DNA of 48,681 nt from JBJXDT01 sp046153505 (lineage in GTDB: Bacteria; Pseudomonadota; Gammaproteobacteria; Burkholderiales; Methylophilaceae), in NCBI GenBank assembly GCA_046153505.1, contig JBJXDT010000090.1, positions 1-48,681 of the forward strand, read 5' to 3'. Below the pieces are notes generated by a model. The model was given only the letters and a program-made list of their open reading frames with translations. It searched no databases and was not told the origin of the DNA. A program made the position numbers and the translations under genes. This document shows, piece after piece, positions 1 through 8,279 of this stretch. Each line of letters starts with the position of its first letter. Within the stretch, counting starts at the first letter, position 1.

Positions 1-303
1 AGTACTGCTGCACTAGGTGGCGAGATCGAAGTACCAACACTAGATGGCTCTGCAAAAATGAAAATCCCCGTAGAAACGCAAACGGGCGCAGTGTTTAGAT
101 TGCGTGGAAAAGGGATTAAACCCCTACGCTCCAATGAGCATGGCGATTTATTAGTACATGTCACTGTTGAAACGCCTGTGAAACTCACATCTCGTCAAAT
201 CGAGTTGTTGCGTGAACTGGAATCAATTAACCAGGAAGATTCTGGCAAACACAGTCCACGTAATAAAAGTTGGGTAGACAAGGCCAAAGCTTTTTTTAGC
301 TAA
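1..303 (+). CDS. dnaJ: Chaperone protein DnaJ, C-terminal fragment
   Basis: This is the last 100 codons of a gene whose start lies before the window. The frame is open from base 1 to a TAA at 301-303. The protein matches the second client-binding beta-barrel and the dimerisation tail of type I DnaJ (Hsp40), with the familiar VETQTG and RLRGKGI segments and a PVKLTSRQ stretch near the end. DnaJ delivers unfolded clients to DnaK and stimulates its ATPase in the cytoplasm. The J domain and zinc fingers are outside the window. dnaJ is normally downstream of dnaK, which cannot be checked here. Confidence 0.93.
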   Translation, partial: STAALGGEIEVPTLDGSAKMKIPVETQTGAVFRLRGKGIKPLRSNEHGDLLVHVTVETPVKLTSRQIELLRELESINQEDSGKHSPRNKSWVDKAKAFFS

Positions 304-313
304 ATGTAACTAT

Positions 314-350
314 TTGTTAACTTAAAAAATCTCACCTGATGGGTTAACAA
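314..350. repeat. Inverted repeat after dnaJ
   Basis: TTGTTAAC (314-321) and GTTAACAA (343-350) form 8-base arms around a 21-base loop. There is no T-run after it, so it is not a standard intrinsic terminator. Its role is unknown; it could be a weak hairpin or a binding site upstream of the small secreted protein. Confidence 0.3.
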
Positions 351-447
351 CAAAATACTACAAAACCTTACATTTGAGTTACCTCTGGGTCATCAGTCAG
401 TAATATCTTTTTGTTAAAGTAACATCTCAACATTAAGGAGACATGAA

Positions 448-789
448 ATGACTAAATTAAACTTAACCAAAGGTGTGCTTATTACTGGCTTGGTTATTGC
501 CTGCCTTACCGCAAATGCGCAAGGTTTTAATAAAACGCGGGGGAATACAGGTATTGTGATTACTCCAGAACTGCTTCACAAGACCGTTGCAAAAACGAAA
601 CCAGACCAATTCGCCCTTAGCTTTGGCATGCCAGATACCATAGAGACCATGCGCGACGCCGCAGGCAATGTGGCAGGTGTGGTTTGGGTTTACCGCGATG
701 CAGTAGCAGACAATGGTAAAAAAATGGATGCAAACTTTATGATTGTAAATGGCGAATTGAAATACGTGACTTTAACAACTGATAGCTAA
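448..789 (+). CDS. Small secreted protein of unknown function
   Basis: I do not recognise this 113-residue protein by name. Residues 1-24 form a clear Sec signal peptide: a lysine-containing start, a hydrophobic core and an ANA-type cleavage site. The mature part of about 89 residues has the pattern 'x-x-x-LSFGMPD ... GVVWVYRD ... VNGELKYVTL', which resembles the short repeat fold of SmpA/OmlA-type periplasmic proteins; that comparison is by eye only. AAGGAG at 435-440 sits seven bases before the chosen ATG; an ATG at 443 is too close to it. A strong terminator follows, so the gene appears monocistronic. A second secreted protein at 43525 has a similar core. Confidence 0.75.
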   Translation: MTKLNLTKGVLITGLVIACLTANAQGFNKTRGNTGIVITPELLHKTVAKTKPDQFALSFGMPDTIETMRDAAGNVAGVVWVYRDAVADNGKKMDANFMIVNGELKYVTLTTDS

Positions 790-811
790 TTTTATTTAGC
801 TAGCTTAGCCG

Positions 812-838
812 AAAAGCCTGCGATTGCAGGCTTTTTTA
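812..838 (+). terminator. Rho-independent terminator
   Basis: AAAAGCCTGC (812-821) and GCAGGCTTTT (826-835) make a perfect 10-base stem with a GATT loop, followed by further T. It ends the small secreted gene and separates it from creB. Confidence 0.9.
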
Positions 839-841
839 TTT

Positions 842-847
842 TAAAAT
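842..847 (+). promoter_or_regulatory. Candidate -10 box of creB (leaderless geometry)
   Basis: TAAAAT lies exactly six bases before the creB ATG, directly after the preceding terminator. No Shine-Dalgarno sequence precedes that ATG. No convincing -35 is visible at 17-18 bases. If used, the transcript would begin at or next to the start codon. Confidence 0.35.
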
Positions 848-853
848 GTTGTC

Positions 854-1531
854 ATGCCATTACACATTTTAATTGTTGAAGATGAGCCTGCTATTGCGGA
901 AACGCTGATTTACGCTTGTAAAGAAGCGAACATGACCACCATGCACAAACTGTTTGGGCAGCAGGCGCTAGCAGAGCTTGGCAAAAATCATTTTGATCTT
1001 GTGATTTTAGACATTGGTTTGCCTGACATGACGGGCTTTGAGGTTTGCAAGCAAATTCGCGCCAAATCTAATGTTCCCGTTTTGTTTTTAACTGCACGTA
1101 ATAATGAAATTGACCGTATTGTTGGCCTAGAAATTGGCGCTGATGATTATGTGGTTAAGCCGTTTAGTCCTCGTGAAGTGGTGGCGCGAATTAAAGCGAT
1201 ATTGCGACGAGGCGAAGCAAAAAACATGGCCGGAAAACCGGCACTTTCTCCATTTTTACTGGATGAAGAAGCAAGCAGCATTCAATATCACCACACCTTG
1301 CTTAGCCTAACACGCTACGAATATTTATTACTTAAGACGCTGATTTTAAAGCCAAAACGTGTATTCTCGCGCAGCCAATTGATGGATTTTGTTTGGCAGG
1401 ATGCCGAAGACACGCTAGAGCGCACGGTGGATGCCCATATCAAAACTTTACGTGCCAAACTTCGTGCAATCAATGAGAATGAGATAATCATCACCCATCG
1501 TGGCATGGGCTATAGTCTAGCGTTGACATGA
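854..1531 (+). CDS. creB: Response regulator CreB (OmpR family)
   Basis: This 225-residue regulator has an N-terminal receiver domain (about residues 3-115) and a C-terminal winged-helix DNA-binding domain (about 130-225). The acidic pocket EDE is at residues 9-11, the phosphoacceptor is Asp53 in VILDIGLPD, and the conserved Lys is in VVKPFSP. The CreB call rests on context: creC overlaps it by four bases and creD follows, the order known in Enterobacteria and Aeromonas. CreB is phosphorylated by CreC and activates creD and other cre-tag genes linked to cell-envelope stress, metabolism and beta-lactam response. A perfect cre-tag before creD supports the name. Confidence 0.9.
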   Translation: MPLHILIVEDEPAIAETLIYACKEANMTTMHKLFGQQALAELGKNHFDLVILDIGLPDMTGFEVCKQIRAKSNVPVLFLTARNNEIDRIVGLEIGADDYVVKPFSPREVVARIKAILRRGEAKNMAGKPALSPFLLDEEASSIQYHHTLLSLTRYEYLLLKTLILKPKRVFSRSQLMDFVWQDAEDTLERTVDAHIKTLRAKLRAINENEIIITHRGMGYSLALT

Positions 1532-2964
1532 AAATCAGTTTAAAAATTTTCTTAGGTTATTTTTTGCTAGTAGGCTTGGCTGCGTGGTTTATCCTCACCA
1601 TTTTTGTAGATGAAGTAAAACCTGGTGTACGCCAAGCCATGGAAGACTCGCTGGTGGATACCGCTGAAATATTGGCCGCATTAGCCGCAGATGATTTTTC
1701 TAATCAGTCCTTAGCGAGCGGAGGCTTTGCAAAAAGCTTAACAGACTATCAAAATCGAACCAGCAATGCCAGCATTTGGGGCGTGCGTAAAAATAGCATG
1801 CATTACCGTGTGTATATTTGTAACGCAAAAGGCATCGTCGTTTTTGATTCAGAGCATATCTCACTTGGGCAAGATTATAGCCGATGGAATGATGTTTATC
1901 TGACCTTGCATGGCAAATATGGTGTACGCTCAAGCCCAGAAACACCTGGTGACAATGCAAAAACCAACACGGTCATGTACGTAGCCGCACCTATTATGCA
2001 AAATGGCAACATCGTGGGCTCACTCACGGTAGCGAAACCGAATCGCACCATGCTGCCATTTATAGAGCGCGCGCAGCGTAAAATCATGCTGTGGGGCGCA
2101 TTGCTACTGGGCTTGTCGCTTTTTTTAGGTGTGTTTTTCACATGGCGCTTTACTCGCGCTATTCATCGCTTGCGTGATTATGCCATTGCGGTATCACAAG
2201 GCAAAAAAGCAGAAAACCCTACTTCTAGCAACGACGAATTAGCAGACTTAGCCAATGCCATGGACATGATGCGAAGCGAGCTCGATGGTAAGGCGCATGT
2301 GCAAGATGCAATTCATCAACTGACACATGAACTAAAAAGTCCGATTACCGCTATTCAAGCGGCAAGCGAGCTGATTTCGCCCACGATGCCAGCCAAACAG
2401 CAACAACAATTTATTGGCAATATTAAAAGTCAATCGGCACGTTTGCTGCATATGATTCAAAATATTTTAGGATTAGCCGCATTAGAGCAACAACAAACGC
2501 TGCGACACAGTGCGGCGTTTAGCTTAAACGCGCTAGTTATAGCACAAATTCAGGCGGTACAAACTAAAGCTTCCCAACGCGATATTCTGATTCAGATGGA
2601 TGCAAAAGAGGTGTTTACTGTAAATGGAGATGCATTTTTGCTAGGTCAAGCAGTGAATAATTTACTGGAAAACGCGCTTGATTTTAGCCCTCAACACAGC
2701 ACTATTGCCCTTAAGTTAGCACACGAAGCACAACAAACAGTGCTTAGCGTTCAAGACCAAGGCACAGGCATACCTGACTATGCGATGGATAAAATTTTTG
2801 ATAAATTTTATTCGCTACCGCGTCCTGATTTTAGCCCGAATGTAGGCAAAAAAAGTACCGGCTTAGGACTTAACTTTGTTAGAGAAATCATGCAGTTACA
2901 TAAAGGCACGCTTAACATCGCCAATGCGCCAGAAGGCGGTACCATTGCGCGTTTAATTTTTTAA
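1528..2964 (+). CDS. creC: Sensor histidine kinase CreC
   Basis: This 478-residue inner-membrane sensor kinase partners CreB. Transmembrane segment 1 is near residues 5-25 and segment 2 near 188-208, enclosing a periplasmic CreC-type sensor domain. A HAMP region (about 208-255) leads to the HisKA domain with phosphoacceptor His267 in HELKSPIT. The ATPase domain carries the N box (NNLLENALDFS), the G1 box (DQGTGIPD) and the G2 box (STGLGLNFV). The start overlaps the creB stop by four bases, so the two are translationally coupled. Its length is close to that of E. coli CreC (about 474). The physiological signal is not known from sequence. Confidence 0.9.
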   Translation: MKISLKIFLGYFLLVGLAAWFILTIFVDEVKPGVRQAMEDSLVDTAEILAALAADDFSNQSLASGGFAKSLTDYQNRTSNASIWGVRKNSMHYRVYICNAKGIVVFDSEHISLGQDYSRWNDVYLTLHGKYGVRSSPETPGDNAKTNTVMYVAAPIMQNGNIVGSLTVAKPNRTMLPFIERAQRKIMLWGALLLGLSLFLGVFFTWRFTRAIHRLRDYAIAVSQGKKAENPTSSNDELADLANAMDMMRSELDGKAHVQDAIHQLTHELKSPITAIQAASELISPTMPAKQQQQFIGNIKSQSARLLHMIQNILGLAALEQQQTLRHSAAFSLNALVIAQIQAVQTKASQRDILIQMDAKEVFTVNGDAFLLGQAVNNLLENALDFSPQHSTIALKLAHEAQQTVLSVQDQGTGIPDYAMDKIFDKFYSLPRPDFSPNVGKKSTGLGLNFVREIMQLHKGTLNIANAPEGGTIARLIF

Positions 2965-2982
2965 GAGCTTCAACGCCGTCAC

Positions 2983-2998
2983 TTCACATTCGCTTCAC
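2983..2998 (+). promoter_or_regulatory. cre-tag, CreB binding site upstream of creD
   Basis: TTCAC-ATTCGC-TTCAC is an exact match to the published cre/blr tag TTCAC-N6-TTCAC. Two more TTCAC boxes follow at 3016-3020 and 3046-3050. The site lies in the 101-base gap between creC and creD, about 70 bases before the creD start, where an activator site would be expected. Confidence 0.85.
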
Positions 2999-3065
2999 AA
3001 ACACAGCATTCTCTCTTCACTTTAGCGCATTAATCTGCAAGCTCTTTCACAAAGGGAGCTTAATC

Positions 3066-4400
3066 ATGAACCGTAGTTTTTTATTTAAAGTATTTGGGAT
3101 TTTATTTCTTGTTATCTTGATGGCGTGGGCGCTTAGTCACGTAAATGACCTGATTATTGAGCGTCAAATGCGGCAAGAAAGTGTAAACGCCGAGATTGCA
3201 AAATCATCCGCAGGCTATCAAACCTTGCTTGGGCCTGTTTTGGTTGTGCCTTATACCGAAGAATACTCCGAAATTGTAGGGACTGACAAAAACCAAAAAA
3301 CCGTGAACCGCAAAGAAAAGGGGCGCATATATGTGCTACCAGAAACCATCCAAGCCAAAGGTGGTTTTACGAATGAATACAAAAGTTTAGGGATATTCAA
3401 ATCGCTCATGTACCAATTTAGCGGCAACTTAATGGGAGAGTTTAATTTAGCCAAAAATATACAAATTAAACCCGTCCATACTAACGGCGTCATTACCATA
3501 CACGAGGCCTATTTAAGCATGGGCTTAAGTGACCCCCGTGGAATTAGCGGTAGCCCACATTTAATTTGGAACAAGCAAACCGTTGAGATAACGCAAGGTA
3601 GCCAAGTGACAGCCATTGGCAATGGCATTCATGCCAATTTAGGGTTAATAGATATTACAGCAGCAAACGTGCAATTTAGCATTAACATGAATGTGCGCGG
3701 CATGGAAAAGTTTAATTTTGTGCCGATTGCAAATAACAATATCGTCAGCCTAAATTCCAACTGGAAAAGCCCGCATTTTGATGGCAGTTTTTTACCCGAA
3801 GCCAGTACGCAAAAGATTGATGAAACCGGCTTTAAAGCGAATTGGGCAGTGTCTTCACTTGCCAGCAATATTCAGGAAAAGTTGCTCAATATGCTTACCG
3901 TTAACGCAAGTGTAGTCAGCTTAGAGTCTATTGGCGTCGGATTTGTAGAACCTATCAACATCTATAGCCAAGCAGACCGTGCCACAAAATATGGCCTGTT
4001 ATTTATTGGTCTTACATTTGCAGGCTTCTTTGTGTTTGAGGTGCTAAAACAATTACGCATTCACCCTGCGCAATACACACTTGTTGGATTGGCAATGGCA
4101 CTGTTCTATTTATTGCTCGTCTCGCTTTCGGAACACATTAGTTTTGCATGGTCATATTGTTGCGCAAGTTTGGCCTGTATTAGCTTGTTGGGCTACTACT
4201 TAAGCCATGTGTTGCAAAGCAAAGTGCACGGCTTAGTTTTCGCCAGTATGCTCACAGCCTTGTATGGCGCCTTATACGGCATTCTCGCCTCAGAAGACAA
4301 CGCTTTACTCATGGGTTCATTGCTGGTGTTTGGTCTACTCGCATTAACGATGATTTTGACAAGAAAAGTCGATTGGTACGACATCGGTTTGCAAAAATAA
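3066..4400 (+). CDS. creD: Inner-membrane protein CreD
   Basis: CreD is a polytopic inner-membrane protein induced by CreBC and tied to envelope integrity and beta-lactam or colicin tolerance; its biochemical activity is unknown. This 444-residue protein matches the usual length of about 450. One transmembrane helix lies at residues 6-25, followed by a large extracytoplasmic domain (about 26-305) with the GYQTLLGPVLVVPY segment typical of the family. Five or six closely packed helices fill residues 308-435. GGGAG before the ATG sets the start. The cre-tag upstream and a terminator downstream make it its own transcription unit. Confidence 0.92.
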   Translation: MNRSFLFKVFGILFLVILMAWALSHVNDLIIERQMRQESVNAEIAKSSAGYQTLLGPVLVVPYTEEYSEIVGTDKNQKTVNRKEKGRIYVLPETIQAKGGFTNEYKSLGIFKSLMYQFSGNLMGEFNLAKNIQIKPVHTNGVITIHEAYLSMGLSDPRGISGSPHLIWNKQTVEITQGSQVTAIGNGIHANLGLIDITAANVQFSINMNVRGMEKFNFVPIANNNIVSLNSNWKSPHFDGSFLPEASTQKIDETGFKANWAVSSLASNIQEKLLNMLTVNASVVSLESIGVGFVEPINIYSQADRATKYGLLFIGLTFAGFFVFEVLKQLRIHPAQYTLVGLAMALFYLLLVSLSEHISFAWSYCCASLACISLLGYYLSHVLQSKVHGLVFASMLTALYGALYGILASEDNALLMGSLLVFGLLALTMILTRKVDWYDIGLQK

Positions 4401-4411
4401 ACCTCCCCCTG

Positions 4412-4445
4412 CCCCGCAATAAACTGTTGTTGCGGGGTCTTTTTT
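4412..4445 (+). terminator. Rho-independent terminator of creD
   Basis: CCCCGCAA (4412-4419) pairs with TTGCGGGG (4430-4437) around a ten-base loop, followed by TCTTTTTTT. It closes the cre operon just before the M23 peptidase gene. Confidence 0.9.
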
Positions 4446-4457
4446 TAAAGGATCCTC

Positions 4458-4955
4458 ATGAAGAAGTTTATTGGGTTTTTAGCTTTCATCATCATTGTTT
4501 ACTTGCTCCCAGAAAGTGCAGTTATTCCCGTCAAAAATGCTACCACAAAAGACTGGAATCATTATAGTTATTGGTTTCACCCATGGGGGAAATCAAGCGT
4601 GCACAAGGGCATTGATATCTTTGCTAAACAAGGTACGCCAGTGATTGCAGTGGTATCTGGCCTTGTGATTTTTACTGGCAATATCGACATCGGTGGCAAC
4701 GTGGTGGTTATACTTGGCCCTAAATGGCGCATTCATTACTTTGCACATTTAAGTCAAGTGAATACGCATTTGTTTGCTTGTATAGGTAAAGGAGAGCCGA
4801 TTGGCAAAGTGGGGAATACAGGCAATGCGCTTGGTAAGCCGCCACATTTGCATTACAGCATTTTGTCCTTGGTGCCAAACCCAGCGGAAATTACCACCGA
4901 AACCCAAGGCTGGAAGCGTATGTTTTATGTGAACCCGAATGCCGTATTGCTTTAA
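4458..4955 (+). CDS. M23 family metallopeptidase (LytM-like)
   Basis: This 165-residue protein has one N-terminal hydrophobic segment (residues 4-18), either a signal peptide or an anchor, and a single M23 domain. The zinc-site motifs are visible: HKGID (first His and Asp ligands) and HLHY near the end; the fold also shows the GTPVIAVVSG and GGNVVVI strands. Such enzymes cleave peptidoglycan peptide cross-links in the periplasm, or as degenerate forms activate amidases. Both motifs appear intact, so catalysis is plausible. AAGGA lies six bases before the ATG. The end overlaps the convergent small gene by four bases. It could share readthrough from creD but a terminator separates them. Confidence 0.85.
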   Translation: MKKFIGFLAFIIIVYLLPESAVIPVKNATTKDWNHYSYWFHPWGKSSVHKGIDIFAKQGTPVIAVVSGLVIFTGNIDIGGNVVVILGPKWRIHYFAHLSQVNTHLFACIGKGEPIGKVGNTGNALGKPPHLHYSILSLVPNPAEITTETQGWKRMFYVNPNAVLL

Positions 4956-5194
4956 AGTAACTTTGCGATGGCGCAAAGCTCATCATGAGTATCGGCAAAC
5001 TCTTCATATCGCTTACCTGCCGTGCGCGCATACCAATAGTTACTATTCCACACATCGCCTTCAATTTTATGCAAAACCGCATGAATCCAGTTGGCCATTG
5101 GGTCAGTATAGTCTTGCGCAATTTTATGCGAGGCATCCCAATTGCCATCTAAGGCGGATTGTACCGCCAATTTGAGTTGTGCTTTATTATCCAT
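4952..5194 (-). CDS. Conserved small protein, unknown function
   Basis: This 80-residue soluble protein has no signal peptide or membrane segment. It is rich in Trp, Tyr and His (NWDASH, NWIHAVLHKIEGD, NSNYWYART) and predicted mostly helical. I recall similar unnamed proteins beside glyoxalase genes in other proteobacteria, but no function. Its ATG shares one base with the gloA stop (TAATG), so it is translationally coupled to gloA and is the last gene of a minus-strand run. That coupling is the main reason to accept it as real. Confidence 0.75.
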   Translation of the reverse strand: MDNKAQLKLAVQSALDGNWDASHKIAQDYTDPMANWIHAVLHKIEGDVWNSNYWYARTAGKRYEEFADTHDELCAIAKLL

Positions 5195-5595
5195 TAGCGC
5201 GGATATTGAATGCTACCTTTTTGGATAAATTCAATTTTGTAGCCATCTGGGTCTTCTACAAAGGCAATCACCAGCGTACCACTTTTCATCGGTCCTGCTT
5301 CACGAACCACTTTACCGCCTTTTGCTTTTACCGCTTCACACTCAGCATAAATATCGTCCACCTCAATTGCCAAATGCCCAAATGCCTCCCCCATTTCGTA
5401 AGAGGCTTTGCCATAATTGTAGGTGAGCTCCAAAACCGTATTGTCATATTCGTTGCCATAACCGACAAACGCTAAGGTAAATTCCCCCTCTGGGTAATCG
5501 TGCGTACGAATTAACTTCATGCCTAACACTTCAGTATAAAATTTGATAGAACGCTGTAAATCGCCAACGCGCAGCATGGTGTGTAATATTCTCAT
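5194..5595 (-). CDS. gloA: Lactoylglutathione lyase (glyoxalase I)
   Basis: Glyoxalase I converts the hemithioacetal of methylglyoxal and glutathione to S-lactoylglutathione. The 133-residue protein is typical of the small bacterial metal-dependent form, made of two beta-alpha-beta-beta-beta repeats. The four metal ligands known in E. coli GloA fall at the same positions here: His5, Glu56, His74 and Glu122. The motifs SIKFYTEVLGMKLI and PDGYKIEFI are characteristic. AAGGAT lies seven bases before the ATG. It sits between a ferredoxin gene and a small orphan that overlaps its stop. Confidence 0.95.
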   Translation of the reverse strand: MRILHTMLRVGDLQRSIKFYTEVLGMKLIRTHDYPEGEFTLAFVGYGNEYDNTVLELTYNYGKASYEMGEAFGHLAIEVDDIYAECEAVKAKGGKVVREAGPMKSGTLVIAFVEDPDGYKIEFIQKGSIQYPR

Positions 5596-5619
5596 AGTGC
5601 TATCCTTAAAATAAGGGCC

Positions 5620-5871
5620 TTAGTGCTTTTGGGTGAGTTGAATATACTTTTGCATCAGTTGCTCGCGGCTTTCCACCATATCTAAGTTCAAGGGAATGCA
5701 ATCAATTGGGCAAACCTCTACGCATTGTGGCTTATCAAAATGACCGACACATTCAGTACATAAGTCAGGATTAATTTCGTAAATTTCTTGCCCCTGATAA
5801 ATCGCTTCGTTTGGACAAACGGGTTCACAAACGTCGCAATTAATGCACTCATCGGTAATCATCAAACTCAT
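5620..5871 (-). CDS. 2x[4Fe-4S] ferredoxin, YfhL/FdxA-like
   Basis: This 83-residue ferredoxin has two cluster motifs. The first is CINCDVCEPVCP near residues 9-20; the second is the extended C-x2-C-x8-C-x3-C arrangement around residues 37-55, the spacing typical of the YfhL (Allochromatium-type) family. These cytosolic carriers have low-potential clusters; their partner proteins are poorly defined. The ATG overlaps the coaD stop by four bases (ATGA), so it is coupled to coaD. The coaD-ferredoxin pairing is common in proteobacteria. The symbol is left empty because the family naming is inconsistent. Confidence 0.92.
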   Translation of the reverse strand: MSLMITDECINCDVCEPVCPNEAIYQGQEIYEINPDLCTECVGHFDKPQCVEVCPIDCIPLNLDMVESREQLMQKYIQLTQKH

Positions 5872-6350
5872 TTTAATTTTTCTTTTATTGCCGCCTCAAT
5901 TTCTGGCGAAACGAACTGGTGGACATCTCCACCTAGCTTTGCTACTTCGCGTACTAAGGTAGATGACACAAACATAAACTGTTCGGCGGGCGTTAAAAAT
6001 AAGGTTTCCAACTTTGGGTATAGCTTACGGTTCATGCCTGCAAGCTGAAACTCATATTCGAAATCACTCGCAGCGCGCAAGCCACGAATCACCATTTGTG
6101 CACCCTGCTCTTGCACAAATTGCATCAATAAACTATTAAATCCCACCACTTTGACGTTGCTTGCTTTAAAAACACTTTGCGCTAAAATAACCCGCTCATC
6201 CAAGCTAAACAATGTGTTTTTACTTGTGCTGCCAGCCACCGCCACAATCACCTCGTCAAACAAATGTGCCGCGCGACGCACAATATCCTCGTGCCCAAGT
6301 GTGATGGGGTCGAAAGTGCCTGGATAGACTGCAATGCGGTTTTTGCTCAT
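5868..6350 (-). CDS. coaD: Phosphopantetheine adenylyltransferase
   Basis: CoaD transfers AMP from ATP to 4'-phosphopantetheine, giving dephospho-CoA in the penultimate step of coenzyme A synthesis. The 160-residue cytosolic protein has the nucleotidyltransferase signature YPGTFDPITLGHEDI with the T/HxGH motif, and the C-terminal SSTLVRE segment that contacts ATP. Length equals that of E. coli CoaD (159). It starts immediately after the rsmD stop and overlaps the ferredoxin start, so rsmD-coaD-ferredoxin is a coupled unit. The rsmD-coaD pair is widely conserved. Confidence 0.96.
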   Translation of the reverse strand: MSKNRIAVYPGTFDPITLGHEDIVRRAAHLFDEVIVAVAGSTSKNTLFSLDERVILAQSVFKASNVKVVGFNSLLMQFVQEQGAQMVIRGLRAASDFEYEFQLAGMNRKLYPKLETLFLTPAEQFMFVSSTLVREVAKLGGDVHQFVSPEIEAAIKEKLK

Positions 6351-6917
6351 TTAACGCTCCTGCTTAGATTCGACTGATTTTAGCAGATGATAATAAACAT
6401 TGCCTGCTTTTCCCGCTTTATACACCTGCCATAGCTCACTCGATTTTAGTTCAAATTCTGCCTCTGCATACACCACGCCCGTTGCGCTAAGAGGCTCATG
6501 CAATAAGGGCAATAGTTTGGTGAGCCAATCTTTTTGATAAGGTGGGTCGCAAAAAATCACATCAAATTTTTGGGTATTTTTGGCGAGAAACTGCAAAGCA
6601 TCTTGCTGAAGTATTTGGCAATTTTGTGCCTTGAGTAATTCTTTATTTTGTTTAAGCGCTTTAAAAGCAAGGCTGGCACTTTCAACCATTGTCACTTGCT
6701 TAGCATTGCGAGAGAGCGCTTCGAAACCCATCGCTCCCGTGCCAGAGAACAAATCTAAGCAAGTTTTGCCTGTGAGCTCTTGCCCTAGCCAGTTAAACAC
6801 AGTTTGCCGTACGCGATCAGGCGTAGGACGCAAACCTTCCGCATCGGTAAACTTGATTAGTCGGCTTCGCCAAACACCAGCATTAATGCGTACCTGATTG
6901 GTTTTAGTTTTTTGCAA
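6351..6917 (-). CDS. rsmD: 16S rRNA (guanine-966-N2)-methyltransferase
   Basis: RsmD methylates G966 of 16S rRNA in the 30S subunit using S-adenosylmethionine. The 188-residue protein has the opening INAGVWRSRLIKF, the SAM-binding motif DLFSGTGAMGFEAL near residues 75-88 and the catalytic DPPY motif near 126-129, which identifies an amino-group methyltransferase. Length is typical (E. coli 198). The gene directly abuts coaD and lies 45 bases after the second M16 gene, so all are probably on one transcript. Confidence 0.94.
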   Translation of the reverse strand: MQKTKTNQVRINAGVWRSRLIKFTDAEGLRPTPDRVRQTVFNWLGQELTGKTCLDLFSGTGAMGFEALSRNAKQVTMVESASLAFKALKQNKELLKAQNCQILQQDALQFLAKNTQKFDVIFCDPPYQKDWLTKLLPLLHEPLSATGVVYAEAEFELKSSELWQVYKAGKAGNVYYHLLKSVESKQER

Positions 6918-6962
6918 GGGTTTACATAAGCAATATAAAACCTTATTTTAACGCGTTATGGC

Positions 6963-8264
6963 TTACTGCGCTCCCACAATCACACTCACAAAATTCTCTG
7001 GTTTTACGCGGCGTTTGAAAGCCTCTTTAATTTGCTTGGTAGTCACAGCGGCGATATGTGTGTTGTAATCATCTAAAAAGGTGAGTGGTAATTTGTAAAA
7101 ACCAATCACGCTTAAATAATCCAAAATCTTGCCATTGCTATCAATGCGCATGGGGAAACCGCCAATAATATTGGCTTTGGCCGCTTTGAGTTCTTTATCA
7201 GTTGGGCCCCCCGCAATATATTTCGCCACGGTTTCGTTCACCACCTTCATTGCGTCATTCGCTTGGCTTTTTTCGGTTTGTAAGCCAATTTGAAAAGGGC
7301 CAAGTTCGGACATCGGCATAAAATAGCTATACACGCTATACACCAAGCCGCGCTTCTCGCGCACTTCTTCGGTCAGTCGCGCCACAAAGCCACCGCCTCC
7401 CAAAATGTAATTACCCACATAAAGCGACCAGTAATCGGCATCGCCACGTTTTATACCTGGATAGCCGAGCAAAATATGCGCTTGCGTTGCTGGATGATTA
7501 ATATTTTGCACATTGGGTGTTGTGGGGAAAGCCACTTCTGGCAGTTTGCCAACGGCGGGCGTTTGTGGCAATTGCGTTGAAAGTGTATCTGCAATTTGGC
7601 GTGCTTGCGCTTCTGTCATGTCACCTATCAACGCAATAGTCGCGCTTTTAGCGGTGTAATAGGTTTGATAAAAAGCCAACAAATCTTCACGCTTAATGGC
7701 TTGAATAGTGTCAACCTCACCGCTACCATCCAAGCCATAAGGATGCGCCCCATACAAGGCTTTCATAAAAGCTTTACTCGCAATGCTTTCGGGTTGAGTT
7801 TCAGCTTCTTTTAAGCCTGCCACAATACGTGTTTTTTCACGGTCAAGCACCGTTTGTGGAAAGTCCGGCTTGTGTAAAATTTTGCTGAATGTTTCCAGTG
7901 CTTTTCCTTGCTCGCTGGTAAGCGAGCGTAGCTTAAGTGCAGCGCGATCTGTATCTAAATCGCCTCCCAAAATCGCACCAATATCTGCGAATTTGTTGGT
8001 GATTTCTTCTTCACCCATGCCATCTGCACCAAGCGTCATCATGTAACGAGTAACACTTGCAATACCTGATTTTTCTTTGCTATCGCGTGCACTTCCAGCA
8101 GGAAAGTTTACTGCAATATCAATAATCGGCAAATCGTGATTTTCTACAAAGTAAACTTCACTGCCTGAGGTGGTTTGCCAATGGTTGATTTTAAGCGCTG
8201 CATAAACTGAAGAACTTGCAAAAGCCAGCAAGCCTAACAATAAAAATTGAATACTTTTTTTCAT
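6963..8264 (-). CDS. M16 family protease-like subunit lacking the zinc motif
   Basis: This 433-residue protein has a signal peptide (residues 1-22, ending AYA-type) and the two-half clamshell organisation of M16 proteins. The catalytic HxxEH motif is absent: the aligned residues are Ser70-Val-Thr-Arg73-Tyr74. It should therefore be the non-catalytic half of a heterodimer whose active partner is the gene just upstream (15-base gap). The later conserved Arg/Tyr region (GGGGFVARLTEEVREKRGLVYSVYS) that binds substrate is kept. Such pairs are periplasmic or envelope-associated and degrade peptides; their substrates in this group are unknown. Confidence 0.9.
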   Translation of the reverse strand: MKKSIQFLLLGLLAFASSSVYAALKINHWQTTSGSEVYFVENHDLPIIDIAVNFPAGSARDSKEKSGIASVTRYMMTLGADGMGEEEITNKFADIGAILGGDLDTDRAALKLRSLTSEQGKALETFSKILHKPDFPQTVLDREKTRIVAGLKEAETQPESIASKAFMKALYGAHPYGLDGSGEVDTIQAIKREDLLAFYQTYYTAKSATIALIGDMTEAQARQIADTLSTQLPQTPAVGKLPEVAFPTTPNVQNINHPATQAHILLGYPGIKRGDADYWSLYVGNYILGGGGFVARLTEEVREKRGLVYSVYSYFMPMSELGPFQIGLQTEKSQANDAMKVVNETVAKYIAGGPTDKELKAAKANIIGGFPMRIDSNGKILDYLSVIGFYKLPLTFLDDYNTHIAAVTTKQIKEAFKRRVKPENFVSVIVGAQ

Positions 8265-8279
8265 TTATTTACCTGATTA

